This document shows positions 43,692 to 52,195 of a stretch of DNA of 64,000 nt, one piece after another. The notes below the pieces were generated by a model. It saw nothing but the letters and a program-made list of their open reading frames with translations, searched no databases and was not told the origin of the DNA. The first letter of the stretch is position 1. Every line of letters begins with the position of its first letter. The stretch is from contig JAEACG010000002.1 of assembly GCA_016401345.1 (NCBI GenBank), forward strand, positions 124,001 to 188,000, in the 5' to 3' direction. The stretch is from Fictibacillus nanhaiensis (GTDB lineage: Bacteria; Bacillota; Bacilli; Bacillales; Fictibacillaceae). Position numbers and translations under genes: made by a program.

Positions 43692-46394
43692 ATGAGTTGG
43701 ATAAAAAAATTAATGAATACGTTTTTTGACGATGAAAATGAAGATGATTCCTATTATGAGGATGAGAGAAAGCAAAACCAAGAGCCAGTAAAAAAGCAAC
43801 AAGCAACCGAAAAAAAGGAAAGTACAGAAAAGACGAGGTCAGTTCCTTTTGTAAACAATGGGAGAAAACCGTCTCAATCAAATATACAGCATCCTGCGAA
43901 AATGCTGCATAAGTATCCAGAGAATGCGCCATTTCGTTTTCCTGTGATCCCGGATGAAAAAACGGCAAAACCACCTGTACAACGACATACATATCAGCAG
44001 AAAGAGACACAACAGTACAAAGCCCCTGTTAGGGAAGAAAAACCATACCGAGATGAGCGCCCTGTACGTGAGCAACGATCTCTTCAAAAAGACAACAGAA
44101 GAATTCAAGCCAAATCAACTAATTTTAGCCAGGAACCAAAACGTCAAGCATTCAAAGCATCTAACGTTCCATCGCCTGTTTACGGATATGAGAGAAGAAA
44201 TAAGAATGATGCAAAGGTAAAGCCTGAACAAAAGGAAACCACTCCTGAAGTGAAATCAAGGTTTACGCCTACAGATGTACCCTCTCCTGTATACGGGTAT
44301 GGAAAGAGAAAGCCAGAAGGTATCTTGTTCATCGGTAGAGATATACCTGAGAAGGATTCTGTGACAGAAGAACTTTTAAAGACTGTTGAAGAAGTTCTTC
44401 CAGCTGCAACAACAGAAGACACGATGGATTCACAAGAGATTCGGCGTGAGATTTCTCAATTTCAAGATTCGAATCAAAGTATGGTTGAACCAGAACAATT
44501 ACCGGTTGAAGATGAAGTAATAATCTTGGGTCAGGATGTAGCATCTGAAGAAGAACAACAAAATGAGTCGCTTGAAATAGTTATCGAACACCAAGAGCTT
44601 GTGTCAGAGGAGGTCTTCGAGGTTGCACCTGACACGTTAAATGTGGAGAAACAGGATGAAATGATTGAGCCTGTTGATGAATCAGAACCTGCTGATGAAC
44701 GTGTGGAGAAACCTGATACACAATATGTTCAAGAGGTAGCCCCAAGTAAGTCAGAGAAGCAAGTACAAGAAGATGTAGTCATTGAACAGACTCCGCCTAA
44801 GAAAGAAGCTCCAAAAAGTGGAGGTCAATTCGTTCCATTCAATGTGCTGATGCTAAAAAAAGACAGAAAGTCACTAAGCAGTGTTTCAAATCCAAAAATG
44901 CGTCAGTCAGAAAGTAGCCAAACAGCAAGAAAAGAAATAAACATTCATCAAAGTGCTGAATCTGTAAAAAATCAGCTGTTTGTTCCAATGTCATTATTGA
45001 ATAAAGCGAAGATATCACTTGAAGATGATGATCTTTGGTTAAACGAACAAAAGCTTACACTTCAATCAACATTGGATAACTTTAATGTGAACGCAAAAGT
45101 AGTTCATATGACAAAAGGCCCTGCCGTAACAAGGTTCGAAGTTCAACCCGCTCCAGGCGTTAAGGTAAACAAGATTACAAATCTTACAGATGATATAAAA
45201 CTTAGCCTCGCTGCTCGTGATATAAGAATTGAAGCGCCGATCCCAGGAAAGAATGCAATCGGTATAGAAGTTCCCAACCAGCATAGCAGAGCTGTTTATT
45301 TACGTGAGATCATTGAAGATGATGTGTTTAAGGATTCAGTTTCTTCCTTAACAGTGGCTCTTGGTTTAGACATTTCAGGAGCACCTGTAGTAACAGATCT
45401 CCAAAAGATGCCTCACGGACTTATCGCAGGTGCTACAGGTTCAGGAAAGAGCGTTTGTATCAATTCTATACTTGTGAGCTTGCTGTATAAAGCAAAGCCG
45501 GAAGATGTCAGACTGTTACTTGTCGATCCTAAAATGGTCGAACTCGCACCATACAATCATATCCCGCATCTAGTGACTCCTGTTATCACAGATGCAAAAG
45601 AAGCTACAGCTACTTTGAAATGGGCGGTTGAAGAAATGGAACGCCGGTATGAAGAGTTTGCAAAAACAGGTGTACGTGAGATCAAACGTTACAATCAAAA
45701 GATGGAAGAAGAGCAGCATTATAAGAACAAGATGCCATATATTGTTGTAGTCATTGATGAATTGGCAGATCTTATGATGGTATCACCGCAAGAAGTTGAA
45801 GAAGCAATCTGCCGAATTGCTCAGAAAGCAAGAGCATGTGGAATTCATCTTCTACTCGCAACACAGCGTCCATCCGTAGATGTTATCACTGGGCTGATCA
45901 AAGCCAATGTACCAACTCGTGCAGCATTTGCCGTTTCGTCTGCGATTGATTCGCGAACCATTCTAGATATGAGTGGTGCGGAACGATTATTAGGGCGAGG
46001 CGACATGCTCTTTATGGAAAATGGCTCGAACAAAGCGGTCCGTATTCAAGGTACGTTCGTTTCTGATGAAGAAATTGAAGAAGTAGCGCGTTACGTAAAA
46101 GAAGAATATCAAACCGAATATCTTTTTACACGTGAAGAACTGATTCAGCATCAGCAAACTACAGAAGTAGAAGACGAGCTTTTTGAAGAAGCATGTTACT
46201 ATGTAATCGAAGTAGGTGCAGCATCCTCTTCTAGCTTGCAACGTAGATTTAGAATTGGTTACAACCGTGCAGCAAGATTAGTAGACATGATGGAAAGCTT
46301 CGGCCTCGTCTCTGAAACGATGGGAAGTAAACCAAGACATGTTCTTCTTACACAAGAAGAACTAGAGAATCGTCTATATAGTGGTGTAGAGTAA
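43692..46394 (+). CDS. sftA: DNA translocase SftA (soluble FtsK/SpoIIIE type)
   Basis: A 900-residue protein. The N-terminal 370 residues are hydrophilic and low-complexity, with no membrane helices, the hallmark of SftA against SpoIIIE. VPSPVYGY appears twice (159-166 and 196-203). The FtsK motor follows with P-loop GATGSGKS at 580-587, VVVIDELADLMMV as Walker B, and a C-terminal winged-helix gamma domain (LQRRFRIGYNRAARLVDMME). SftA clears chromosome DNA from the closing septum. It is a little shorter than the B. subtilis protein (about 950). AGGTGAGAAG precedes the ATG. Confidence 0.94.
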   Translation: MSWIKKLMNTFFDDENEDDSYYEDERKQNQEPVKKQQATEKKESTEKTRSVPFVNNGRKPSQSNIQHPAKMLHKYPENAPFRFPVIPDEKTAKPPVQRHTYQQKETQQYKAPVREEKPYRDERPVREQRSLQKDNRRIQAKSTNFSQEPKRQAFKASNVPSPVYGYERRNKNDAKVKPEQKETTPEVKSRFTPTDVPSPVYGYGKRKPEGILFIGRDIPEKDSVTEELLKTVEEVLPAATTEDTMDSQEIRREISQFQDSNQSMVEPEQLPVEDEVIILGQDVASEEEQQNESLEIVIEHQELVSEEVFEVAPDTLNVEKQDEMIEPVDESEPADERVEKPDTQYVQEVAPSKSEKQVQEDVVIEQTPPKKEAPKSGGQFVPFNVLMLKKDRKSLSSVSNPKMRQSESSQTARKEINIHQSAESVKNQLFVPMSLLNKAKISLEDDDLWLNEQKLTLQSTLDNFNVNAKVVHMTKGPAVTRFEVQPAPGVKVNKITNLTDDIKLSLAARDIRIEAPIPGKNAIGIEVPNQHSRAVYLREIIEDDVFKDSVSSLTVALGLDISGAPVVTDLQKMPHGLIAGATGSGKSVCINSILVSLLYKAKPEDVRLLLVDPKMVELAPYNHIPHLVTPVITDAKEATATLKWAVEEMERRYEEFAKTGVREIKRYNQKMEEEQHYKNKMPYIVVVIDELADLMMVSPQEVEEAICRIAQKARACGIHLLLATQRPSVDVITGLIKANVPTRAAFAVSSAIDSRTILDMSGAERLLGRGDMLFMENGSNKAVRIQGTFVSDEEIEEVARYVKEEYQTEYLFTREELIQHQQTTEVEDELFEEACYYVIEVGAASSSSLQRRFRIGYNRAARLVDMMESFGLVSETMGSKPRHVLLTQEELENRLYSGVE

Positions 46395-46406
46395 TGAAGT
46401 AATCAG

Positions 46407-46449
46407 AAAGAGCTGATTGTAAGGGACGCCTTACATCAGCTCTTCTTTT
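46407..46449 (+). terminator. Terminator of sftA
   Basis: AAGAGCTGATTGTAAGG pairs with CCTTACATCAGCTCTT with one bulge, then a T-rich tract. Confidence 0.88.
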
Positions 46450-46492
46450 GTAAGCAGAGTGGTGAAGTTCACACTTCGGTAGAAAGTAAGAA

Positions 46493-46579
46493 TATCGGCA
46501 AGAATAAAGACATATCGGCAAGAAACCGATTATATCGGCGGGAATAATCTTTTATCAGCAAAATTTCATTTATATCGGC
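46493..46579. repeat. Degenerate 20-bp periodic repeat, TATCGGC core
   Basis: TATCGGC words stand at 46493, 46513, 46533, 46553 (as TATCAGC) and 46573, exactly 20 bases apart, mostly as ATATCGGCAAGAA. The array lies between sftA and the nicotinate phosphoribosyltransferase gene. With the sftA terminator before it and a promoter after it, the array accounts for the main content of this 342-base gap. Confidence 0.8.
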
Positions 46580-46648
46580 AAATTTGACCGATTATTCATT
46601 TATTTCAGTTTCTGGTTGCTCTCTAAAAGTCTCTATTAAATGATTTTC

Positions 46649-46677
46649 TTGAGTTATTGTGCCTTGTTCGCTATTAT
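46649..46677 (+). promoter_or_regulatory. Sigma-A promoter of the nicotinate phosphoribosyltransferase gene
   Basis: TTGAGT (46649-46654), 17 bases, TATTAT (46672-46677). Confidence 0.6.
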
Positions 46678-46736
46678 AGTGTGGGGAATAGTTCCCTTTC
46701 TTTTATACCTTGGAATAAGTCATGAGGAGTAATTTA

Positions 46737-47834
46737 ATGAAAGAGATAGAATTAAAGCTGCAAGGTAAGATCAAGCGGCTAACAAATAAAACATTTAAAT
46801 TTGATGAACGGATCAGAGAAGGCTGGTTCTCTGCTGTTTATTTTCTAAAAACGTGTGAGATTGTAGAATCATTTAAACCAGATAATATCGTAACCATGCA
46901 GTTCTTTCAAAAGAGTGATGCTGTTCTGTGCGGTTCGGATGAAGCGATCGCTCTTATTAAAACGTTTGCTAAAGATGTTGATTCTCTAGAGATCCATTCT
47001 TTAAAAGATGGAGACAAGATTTCTCCGTTTGAAACGGTGTTAACGATTAAGGGACCTTACCAAAACTTTGGGTTCTTAGAAGGTATGATAGATGGCATAC
47101 TAGCCAGAAGAACGTCGGTTGCAACGAATGTTTATAATGTTGTGAAAGCTGCTAGCAAATCGGGCGTACAGAAACCGGTCATCTTTATGGGAGACCGAGA
47201 TGATCATTTTGCACAGCAAGCAGGAGATGGTTATGCATCTTATATTGGCGGCTCAACTGCACAGGCTACACATGCGATGAATGAATGGTGGGGCAAAAAA
47301 GGAATGGGCACGATGCCACATGCCCTCATTCAAATTTTCAACGGTGACATAGTGGAAGCTACGAAAGCTTATCATGCAAAATACCCTGAAGACGACCTTA
47401 TCTCACTCGTTGATTATAACAATGATGTGATAACAGATGCCTTAAAAGTAGCAAGAGAGTTTAAAGAGACTTTAAAAGGGGTAAGGGTTGATACTTCGCG
47501 AACGATGGTCGATCAATATTTCTTTAGAAACCCTGATGTGTTAGGATCGTTTGACCCTAGAGGCGTCAATCCAGAATTGATCTTTGCACTCCGAAAAGCG
47601 CTGGATGAAGAAGGCTACCAACATGTCAAAATCGTTGTTAGCGGTGGGTTCAAGAAAGAAAGAATCGAGCAGTTTGAAGAACAAAAAGTACCTGTAGATA
47701 TTTACGGGGTAGGCAGCAATCTATTAAAGATTAATATTGGATTTACCGGTGATAACGTTATGATGAACGAACAGCATCAAGCAAAAGCTGGAAGAATCTA
47801 TCGCCATAATCCAAGACTAGAGTTAGTGGAATAA
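46737..47834 (+). CDS. Nicotinate phosphoribosyltransferase family protein
   Basis: A 365-residue enzyme of the nicotinate/nicotinamide phosphoribosyltransferase family, shorter than the usual PncB (about 490). VTMQFFQKSDAVLCGSDEA opens the N-domain, GYASYIGGSTAQATHAMNEWW and VDTSRTMVDQYF are active-site regions, and IVVSGGFKKERIEQF, YGVGSNLL are the phosphate-binding loops. It makes NaMN from nicotinate and PRPP for NAD salvage. The ATG at 46737 is chosen for GAGGAG seven to eight bases upstream; ATG at 46722 is in frame but lies within that site's neighbourhood. Confidence 0.86.
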   Translation: MKEIELKLQGKIKRLTNKTFKFDERIREGWFSAVYFLKTCEIVESFKPDNIVTMQFFQKSDAVLCGSDEAIALIKTFAKDVDSLEIHSLKDGDKISPFETVLTIKGPYQNFGFLEGMIDGILARRTSVATNVYNVVKAASKSGVQKPVIFMGDRDDHFAQQAGDGYASYIGGSTAQATHAMNEWWGKKGMGTMPHALIQIFNGDIVEATKAYHAKYPEDDLISLVDYNNDVITDALKVAREFKETLKGVRVDTSRTMVDQYFFRNPDVLGSFDPRGVNPELIFALRKALDEEGYQHVKIVVSGGFKKERIEQFEEQKVPVDIYGVGSNLLKINIGFTGDNVMMNEQHQAKAGRIYRHNPRLELVE

Positions 47835-48052
47835 CAAGTATCATTATTTTGGAGAAGTTGGGTAAAAATAGATAAAAAGGTCTATTAGACTTTTATCATT
47901 TGTCTATCATGGTGATAGGACAACAACTTTGATATAATGGTTCAAGTATTCCGAATCAAGCCTGACTGTGCATAAATAACCGATTCAAACAGCAGGCATA
48001 TAATAATACAAATAGGCCTTTTAGAAGGTGTTCTTTTTGTGGAGGGCTATAC

Positions 48053-49360
48053 ATGACAAAATACCATTTTATTGGAATTAAAGGGACAGGAATGAGCCCG
48101 TTGGCACAAATCCTTCATGACACTGGTCATGATGTTCAAGGATCTGATATTGAGCAATATATCTTTACTCAAACAGCACTTGAAGAGAAAAACATACCGG
48201 TGTTACCGTTTGACAAGAACAACGTTGAAGAAGGTCAAACGATTATCGCGGGTAATGCTTTTGGCGAACAGCATGAAGAGATTCAAGCTGCAAATGAAAA
48301 AAATATACCTATTCATAGATATCACCATTTTCTTGGAGAGTATCTATCTAACTTTACATCGATCGCCGTTACGGGATCGCACGGAAAAACGTCAACTACA
48401 GGATTACTAGCACATGTTGTAGGTGCAGCAAAACCTACTTCCTATTTGATCGGTGATGGAACAGGTAAAGGCAGCAAAGGCAGCGAATACTTTGTGTTTG
48501 AAGCATGTGAATATCGCAGACATTTCTTATCTTATAATCCTGATTATGCGATAATCACAAACATTGATTTTGATCATCCTGATTATTTTTCTGATTTAAA
48601 AGATGTGATCAGTGCATTCCAGGCTATGGCGATGCAGGTTAAAAAGGCGATCATCGCATGTGGTGATGATGCAAATCTTCAAGAGATTCATGCACAAGTA
48701 CCTGTTGTGTTCTATGGTTTTGGTGATCATAATGATTTCCAAGCAAAAAATGTTAATCGTGGTGATGAAGGAACAACATTTGATGTATTTGTTCGCAACA
48801 CGTTTTATGGGACGTTCCAGATTCCAGGATACGGCACACATAACGTTTTGAACGCCCTTGCAGTCATTGCGATCTGTCATTATGAAACATTACCCATGGA
48901 TATCATTAAAGAGCAATTAAAGAGCTTCACAGGGGTTAAAAGACGTTTCTCTGAAAAATCAGTAGGTGACCAGATTCTGATCGATGACTACGCTCATCAT
49001 CCGACTGAGATTAAAGTAACGATTGAAGCAACAAAGTATAAGTATAAAAATCGTGAAGTGGTAGCGATCTTCCAACCACATACATTTACACGAACAAAGA
49101 CGTTTCTAGATGAATTTGCAGCAGCCTTAAGTGAAGCAGATCACGTTTATCTATGTGATATTTTTGGTTCTGCAAGAGAGAATGCGGGGAATCTTTCGAT
49201 CGAGAATTTGATAGAAAAAATCCCTAACGCACAATTCATTACAGAAGATAAAGTGGATGTCCTAAAAAAATACAATGACGGTGTTTTATTGTTCATGGGT
49301 GCTGGAGATATTCAAAAATTCCAAAGAGCATACGAGGAAACACTGACTGCAAAACCTTAA
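48053..49360 (+). CDS. murC: UDP-N-acetylmuramate--L-alanine ligase MurC
   Basis: A 435-residue Mur ligase. [18 protein letters not shown] is the N-terminal dinucleotide-like motif. TGSHGKTST at 107-115 is the ATP-binding P-loop. [11 protein letters not shown] and [10 protein letters not shown] are central and C-terminal motifs. It adds L-Ala to UDP-MurNAc in the cytosol. GTGGAGGGCTATAC precedes the ATG. A TATAAT at 47933 with an adjacent imperfect dyad (TGTCTATCA / TGATAGGACA) about 120 bases upstream is a possible controlled promoter. A strong terminator follows. Confidence 0.95.
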   Translation: MTKYHFIGIKGTGMSPLAQILHDTGHDVQGSDIEQYIFTQTALEEKNIPVLPFDKNNVEEGQTIIAGNAFGEQHEEIQAANEKNIPIHRYHHFLGEYLSNFTSIAVTGSHGKTSTTGLLAHVVGAAKPTSYLIGDGTGKGSKGSEYFVFEACEYRRHFLSYNPDYAIITNIDFDHPDYFSDLKDVISAFQAMAMQVKKAIIACGDDANLQEIHAQVPVVFYGFGDHNDFQAKNVNRGDEGTTFDVFVRNTFYGTFQIPGYGTHNVLNALAVIAICHYETLPMDIIKEQLKSFTGVKRRFSEKSVGDQILIDDYAHHPTEIKVTIEATKYKYKNREVVAIFQPHTFTRTKTFLDEFAAALSEADHVYLCDIFGSARENAGNLSIENLIEKIPNAQFITEDKVDVLKKYNDGVLLFMGAGDIQKFQRAYEETLTAKP

Positions 49361-49361
49361 G

Positions 49362-49397
49362 AAAAAAAGACTTGCCTGACGGCAAGTCTTTTTTTTG
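49362..49397 (+). terminator. Terminator of murC
   Basis: AAAAAAGACTTGCC / GGCAAGTCTTTTTT with a four-base loop and eight T. Confidence 0.9.
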
Positions 49398-49457
49398 TAT
49401 TTACTTTTGATTAATTCGTGAAAGTTTATACCTGTGAAGGCTAGTGCTTCATTGATA

Positions 49458-49562
49458 AGTTGATTGTAGTGCAAGGTGAGACTCCTAACAGCGCAGAGCG
49501 CTAGGAGGTTCACCGCACGCCCCCCCCCCCGGAAAGCGAGCATCTTGGAACGAAAATCAACT
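49458..49562 (+). repeat. Dispersed Bacillaceae intergenic repeat, copy B
   Basis: The element is bounded by AGTTGATT (49458-49465) and AATCAACT (49555-49562). Inside it carries GGTGAGACTCCTAACAGCGC, CTAGGAGGTTCACCGC, and GGAAAGCGAGCATCTTGG in the same order as the other copies. A run of eleven C stands at 49520-49530 where the other copies have mixed GC. It follows the murC terminator in the convergent gap with the M29 gene. Confidence 0.85.
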
Positions 49563-49587
49563 ACTTACATGAGCTTTTCTACTAGTA

Positions 49588-50700
49588 TTACTTTAAATTC
49601 TCAGGATTTAATTGCTCTAATTCAGGTAGAACGAAAACACCATCTTTACGGATCAACACATCGTCAAAGAAAATCTCTCCGCCACCGTAATCTGGACGTT
49701 GAATCATGACCATATCCCAATGGATGTTTGATTCATTACCGTTATACGCTTCTTCATATGCTTGTCCAGGCGTAAAGTGGAAACTGCCATCAATCTTCTC
49801 ATCGAAAAGTATATCTTTCATCGGATGCTTGATGAACGGATTTACACCGATCGCAAATTCACCTACATAACGAGAACCTTCATCTGTATCGAAGATCTTG
49901 TTAATACGCTCAGAATCGTTAGCTGTTGCTTTTACAATCTTCCCGTTCTCAAACGTTAGCTGTACATTTTCGAATGTAAAACCGTTATATGGTGAAGGCG
50001 TGTTATAAGAAATCGTTCCGCTAACAGAATCTTTAACTGGAGCTGTAAACACTTCACCATCTGGAATGTTGTTTTGTCCAGAACATTTAATGGAAGGAAT
50101 ATCTTTGATCGAGAACGATAGATCTGTTCCAGGCCCTGTGATGCGAACTTTATCTGTCTTATCCATGAGGTCTTTTAGTGCAGTCATGGCGTCATCCATT
50201 TTTCCATAATCAAGGTTACATACTTCAAAATAGAAATCTTCGAAAGCTTCTGTGCTCATGCTTGCAGATTGTGCCATAGATGCGTTCGGGTAACGAAGCA
50301 CACACCATTTCGTCTTTTTGATACGAATCTTACGGTGCATTGCAAAGATTGTTTTTTCGTAAAGCGCCATTTTTTCGGAAGGTACATCAGACATTTCGTT
50401 GATGTTGTCACCTGAACGTAGACCAATATAAGCATCCATCTGGTTCATAAGATCACCTTCGTGTTTAGCGATCATCTCCATTTGTTCTTCAGTTGCTTGT
50501 GTGTATTGAGCGCGCATTACAGAATGGTCTTTTAACAGAACGAATGGAAAACCGCCAGCAGCATATGCTTCTTGAACAAGTGCGTTCACGAGTTCTTTTT
50601 GCAGGCCGAAGTTTTCAATCAATACTTTTTCACCTTTTTGCAGGTTTACTGAATATGTAATCAAGTTTTTTGCTAGTTGTTGAATTCTTGGATCTCTCAT
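49588..50700 (-). CDS. M29 family aminopeptidase
   Basis: A 370-residue metallopeptidase of the thermophilic aminopeptidase (M29) family, but shorter than AmpS (about 410). IQQLAKNLITYSVNLQKGEKVLIE and VQEAYAAGGFPFVLL form the N-domain. Metal and catalytic residues are in the C-domain: PDGEVFTAP, GRY-type strand replaced by GSRYVGEFAIGVNPFI, and NIHWDMVMIQRPDYGGGEIFFDDVLIRKDG. It removes N-terminal residues in the cytosol. It is convergent with murC across the repeat copy B. The start ATG follows GGGGGCTTCTTCAAC. Confidence 0.87.
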   Translation of the reverse strand: MRDPRIQQLAKNLITYSVNLQKGEKVLIENFGLQKELVNALVQEAYAAGGFPFVLLKDHSVMRAQYTQATEEQMEMIAKHEGDLMNQMDAYIGLRSGDNINEMSDVPSEKMALYEKTIFAMHRKIRIKKTKWCVLRYPNASMAQSASMSTEAFEDFYFEVCNLDYGKMDDAMTALKDLMDKTDKVRITGPGTDLSFSIKDIPSIKCSGQNNIPDGEVFTAPVKDSVSGTISYNTPSPYNGFTFENVQLTFENGKIVKATANDSERINKIFDTDEGSRYVGEFAIGVNPFIKHPMKDILFDEKIDGSFHFTPGQAYEEAYNGNESNIHWDMVMIQRPDYGGGEIFFDDVLIRKDGVFVLPELEQLNPENLK

Positions 50701-50816
50701 GTTGAAGAAGCCCCCTATATATTTGATATCTTCTTTATTTTAACTTAATTTAAACAATTTGTAATGTTCTAGAAAAGGATTTTAATGAAGTGGTAAAGAA
50801 TACTATAAAAAAACAC

Positions 50817-50842
50817 GTTTCCTTTGATAAAAACTCGGGAAA
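50817..50842 (+). promoter_or_regulatory. Sigma-B promoter candidate of ytxGHJ
   Basis: GTTTCC (50817-50822), 14 bases, GGGAAA (50837-50842), close to the general stress promoter GTTTAA, 12-15 bases, GGGTAT. Transcription would start near 50849 with AGGAGGTG 10 bases later. ytxGHJ is under sigma-B in B. subtilis. Confidence 0.68.
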
Positions 50843-50876
50843 AGCAATAATATACTTTCAGGAGGTGTCTCGAATA

Positions 50877-51332
50877 ATGGATATCATTATCTCAATCAGT
50901 GTAGCATTAGTCGCAGTTGCATTTGTCGTACTCGTTTATTTTTTATCAGGGGCTTTGAAATCATTACAAATTACCCTCAATCATGTCGCGGTAACGCTAG
51001 AAAGTCTAGAGAAGCAATTAGATGGCGTAACGCGCGAGACAACCGATTTGTTACATAAAACAAACCAGTTAGCCGAGGATGTTCAAAAGAAATCAGATTC
51101 TCTTAACAACGTGTTTTCTGCAGTTCAGGATTTCGGTCAATCCGTTCAAAAGGTGAACCAATCTGTCCGCAAAGTAACAGACCAGATTACGGTTGAAACA
51201 GAGCGACAGTCTAAACAAATATCGCAAGCGGTTCAATGGGGAAATGCAGCATTGAATTTATGGGAAAAATACAAACTCAAAAAATCCAATGTTGACACAG
51301 CGACAAATCAATATTCCAGAGGAGGAGTGTAA
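50877..51332 (+). CDS. ytxG: General stress protein YtxG (DUF948)
   Basis: A 151-residue DUF948 protein. One N-terminal membrane helix (MDIIISISVALVAVAFVVLVYF) is followed by a long coiled coil (SLEKQLDGVTRETTDLLHKT to KVTDQITVETERQSKQIS). It faces the cytoplasm by the positive-inside pattern. In B. subtilis ytxG belongs to a stress operon. The ATG at 50877 has AGGAGGTG at good distance; a longer frame from 50790 has no site. ytxH follows with zero spacing. Confidence 0.88.
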   Translation: MDIIISISVALVAVAFVVLVYFLSGALKSLQITLNHVAVTLESLEKQLDGVTRETTDLLHKTNQLAEDVQKKSDSLNNVFSAVQDFGQSVQKVNQSVRKVTDQITVETERQSKQISQAVQWGNAALNLWEKYKLKKSNVDTATNQYSRGGV

Positions 51333-51749
51333 ATGAGCAACAACAACAATCAAAACATTGATAGCAAAGATTTTATTATCGGTGCTCTTGTTGGTGGCAT
51401 GTTAGGGGCTGCAGCAGCGCTATTATTAGCGCCTAAAGCAGGGAAGGAATTGCGAAGCGATCTGAATGAACAAGCTGTCTATTTAAAGGATAAAAGTAAT
51501 GAGATCTCTCATTTGGCTCGTGAAAAATCCTCAAACATTGTTAAGACCGTATCTGAACAATCGAACCAAGTCGCAACAAAGGTTAAAGATCTAACTTCAA
51601 ATCTTCGCAAAGATATTGATAAGTGGCGTGCGAAAGAAGAAGAAAACGCGTCTGAACTGTATGGTGAGATTACAGATGATATCCAAGATGAAGGTAAGCT
51701 GGATTATGATCCTGCTAATGAGCAAGAATTAGTAGAGCAAAAATATTGA
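51333..51749 (+). CDS. ytxH: General stress protein YtxH
   Basis: A 138-residue YtxH-family protein. IIGALVGGMLGAAAALLLAPKAGKELRSDL is the diagnostic glycine/alanine-rich membrane segment and the LAPKSGKE-type turn. The remainder is a charged helical part like the gas-vesicle accessory GvpP. It is anchored in the membrane with ytxG as partner by operon. The function is not known. AGAGGAGGAG overlaps the ytxG end. Confidence 0.88.
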   Translation: MSNNNNQNIDSKDFIIGALVGGMLGAAAALLLAPKAGKELRSDLNEQAVYLKDKSNEISHLAREKSSNIVKTVSEQSNQVATKVKDLTSNLRKDIDKWRAKEEENASELYGEITDDIQDEGKLDYDPANEQELVEQKY

Positions 51750-51831
51750 TAAGTATGGTGTGAATATGAAAAGATAAGAAAAAGAACTTGTTTCTTTTTC
51801 TTTTCTTTTTATTATGGAGGTAGAAATCGAT

Positions 51832-52170
51832 ATGTCACTCATTCAATTACAAAACGAACAAGATTGGAATTTAGTAAAAGAACAAAGAAACCGCATTATC
51901 TTGATGAAAAACAGTACAACATGTCCCGTAAGTCATGAAGCTTTTAAAGAATTCCAAAAGTTTGCAGCTGATAACGAGAATGAAACGTTGTATTATCTGA
52001 ACGTGCAAGATTCAAGACCACTAAGTAATGCGATTGCTGAGCAAACAGGAGTGAAGCACGAATCTCCTCAAGTTTTAATTTTCGATGGAAATAACGTGGT
52101 TTGGCATGATTCACACTGGAATATTACGAATAAGAAGCTTGCACAAGCGAACGAAAAAACAAAAGCGTAG
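51832..52170 (+). CDS. ytxJ: Bacillithiol-system protein YtxJ (BrxC)
   Basis: A 112-residue thioredoxin-like protein. The active site is TCPVS in MKNSTTCPVSHEAF, the monothiol-like BrxC signature. ESPQVLIFDG is the cis-proline strand and WHDSHWNITNKKL the C-terminus. BrxC takes part in reversing protein bacillithiolation in the cytosol. The ATG at 51832 is preceded by TGGAGG; a longer frame from 51814 overlaps it. It lies 82 bases behind ytxH, with an A/T-rich weak hairpin between. Confidence 0.9.
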   Translation: MSLIQLQNEQDWNLVKEQRNRIILMKNSTTCPVSHEAFKEFQKFAADNENETLYYLNVQDSRPLSNAIAEQTGVKHESPQVLIFDGNNVVWHDSHWNITNKKLAQANEKTKA

Positions 52171-52192
52171 CAGAAATTGCTACGCTTTTTTC
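52160..52192. terminator. Bidirectional terminator between ytxJ and the FtsA-like gene
   Basis: AAAAGCGTAGCA pairs with TGCTACGCTTTT; the ytxJ stop lies in the stem. Confidence 0.88.
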
Positions 52193-52195
52193 TTT

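Noticed and set aside
46493-46579. CRISPR-like array
   Set aside because: Unit and period (20 bp) are too short, there are no unique spacers of 30 bp or so, and no cas genes nearby.
47840-47905. Intrinsic terminator behind the nicotinate phosphoribosyltransferase gene
   Set aside because: GATAAAAAGGTCT can pair with AGACTTTTATC, but mismatches and lack of a T run make it unconvincing.
49476-49709. Plus-strand frame of 77 codons
   Set aside because: Translation of repeat copy B running into the antisense of the M29 gene.
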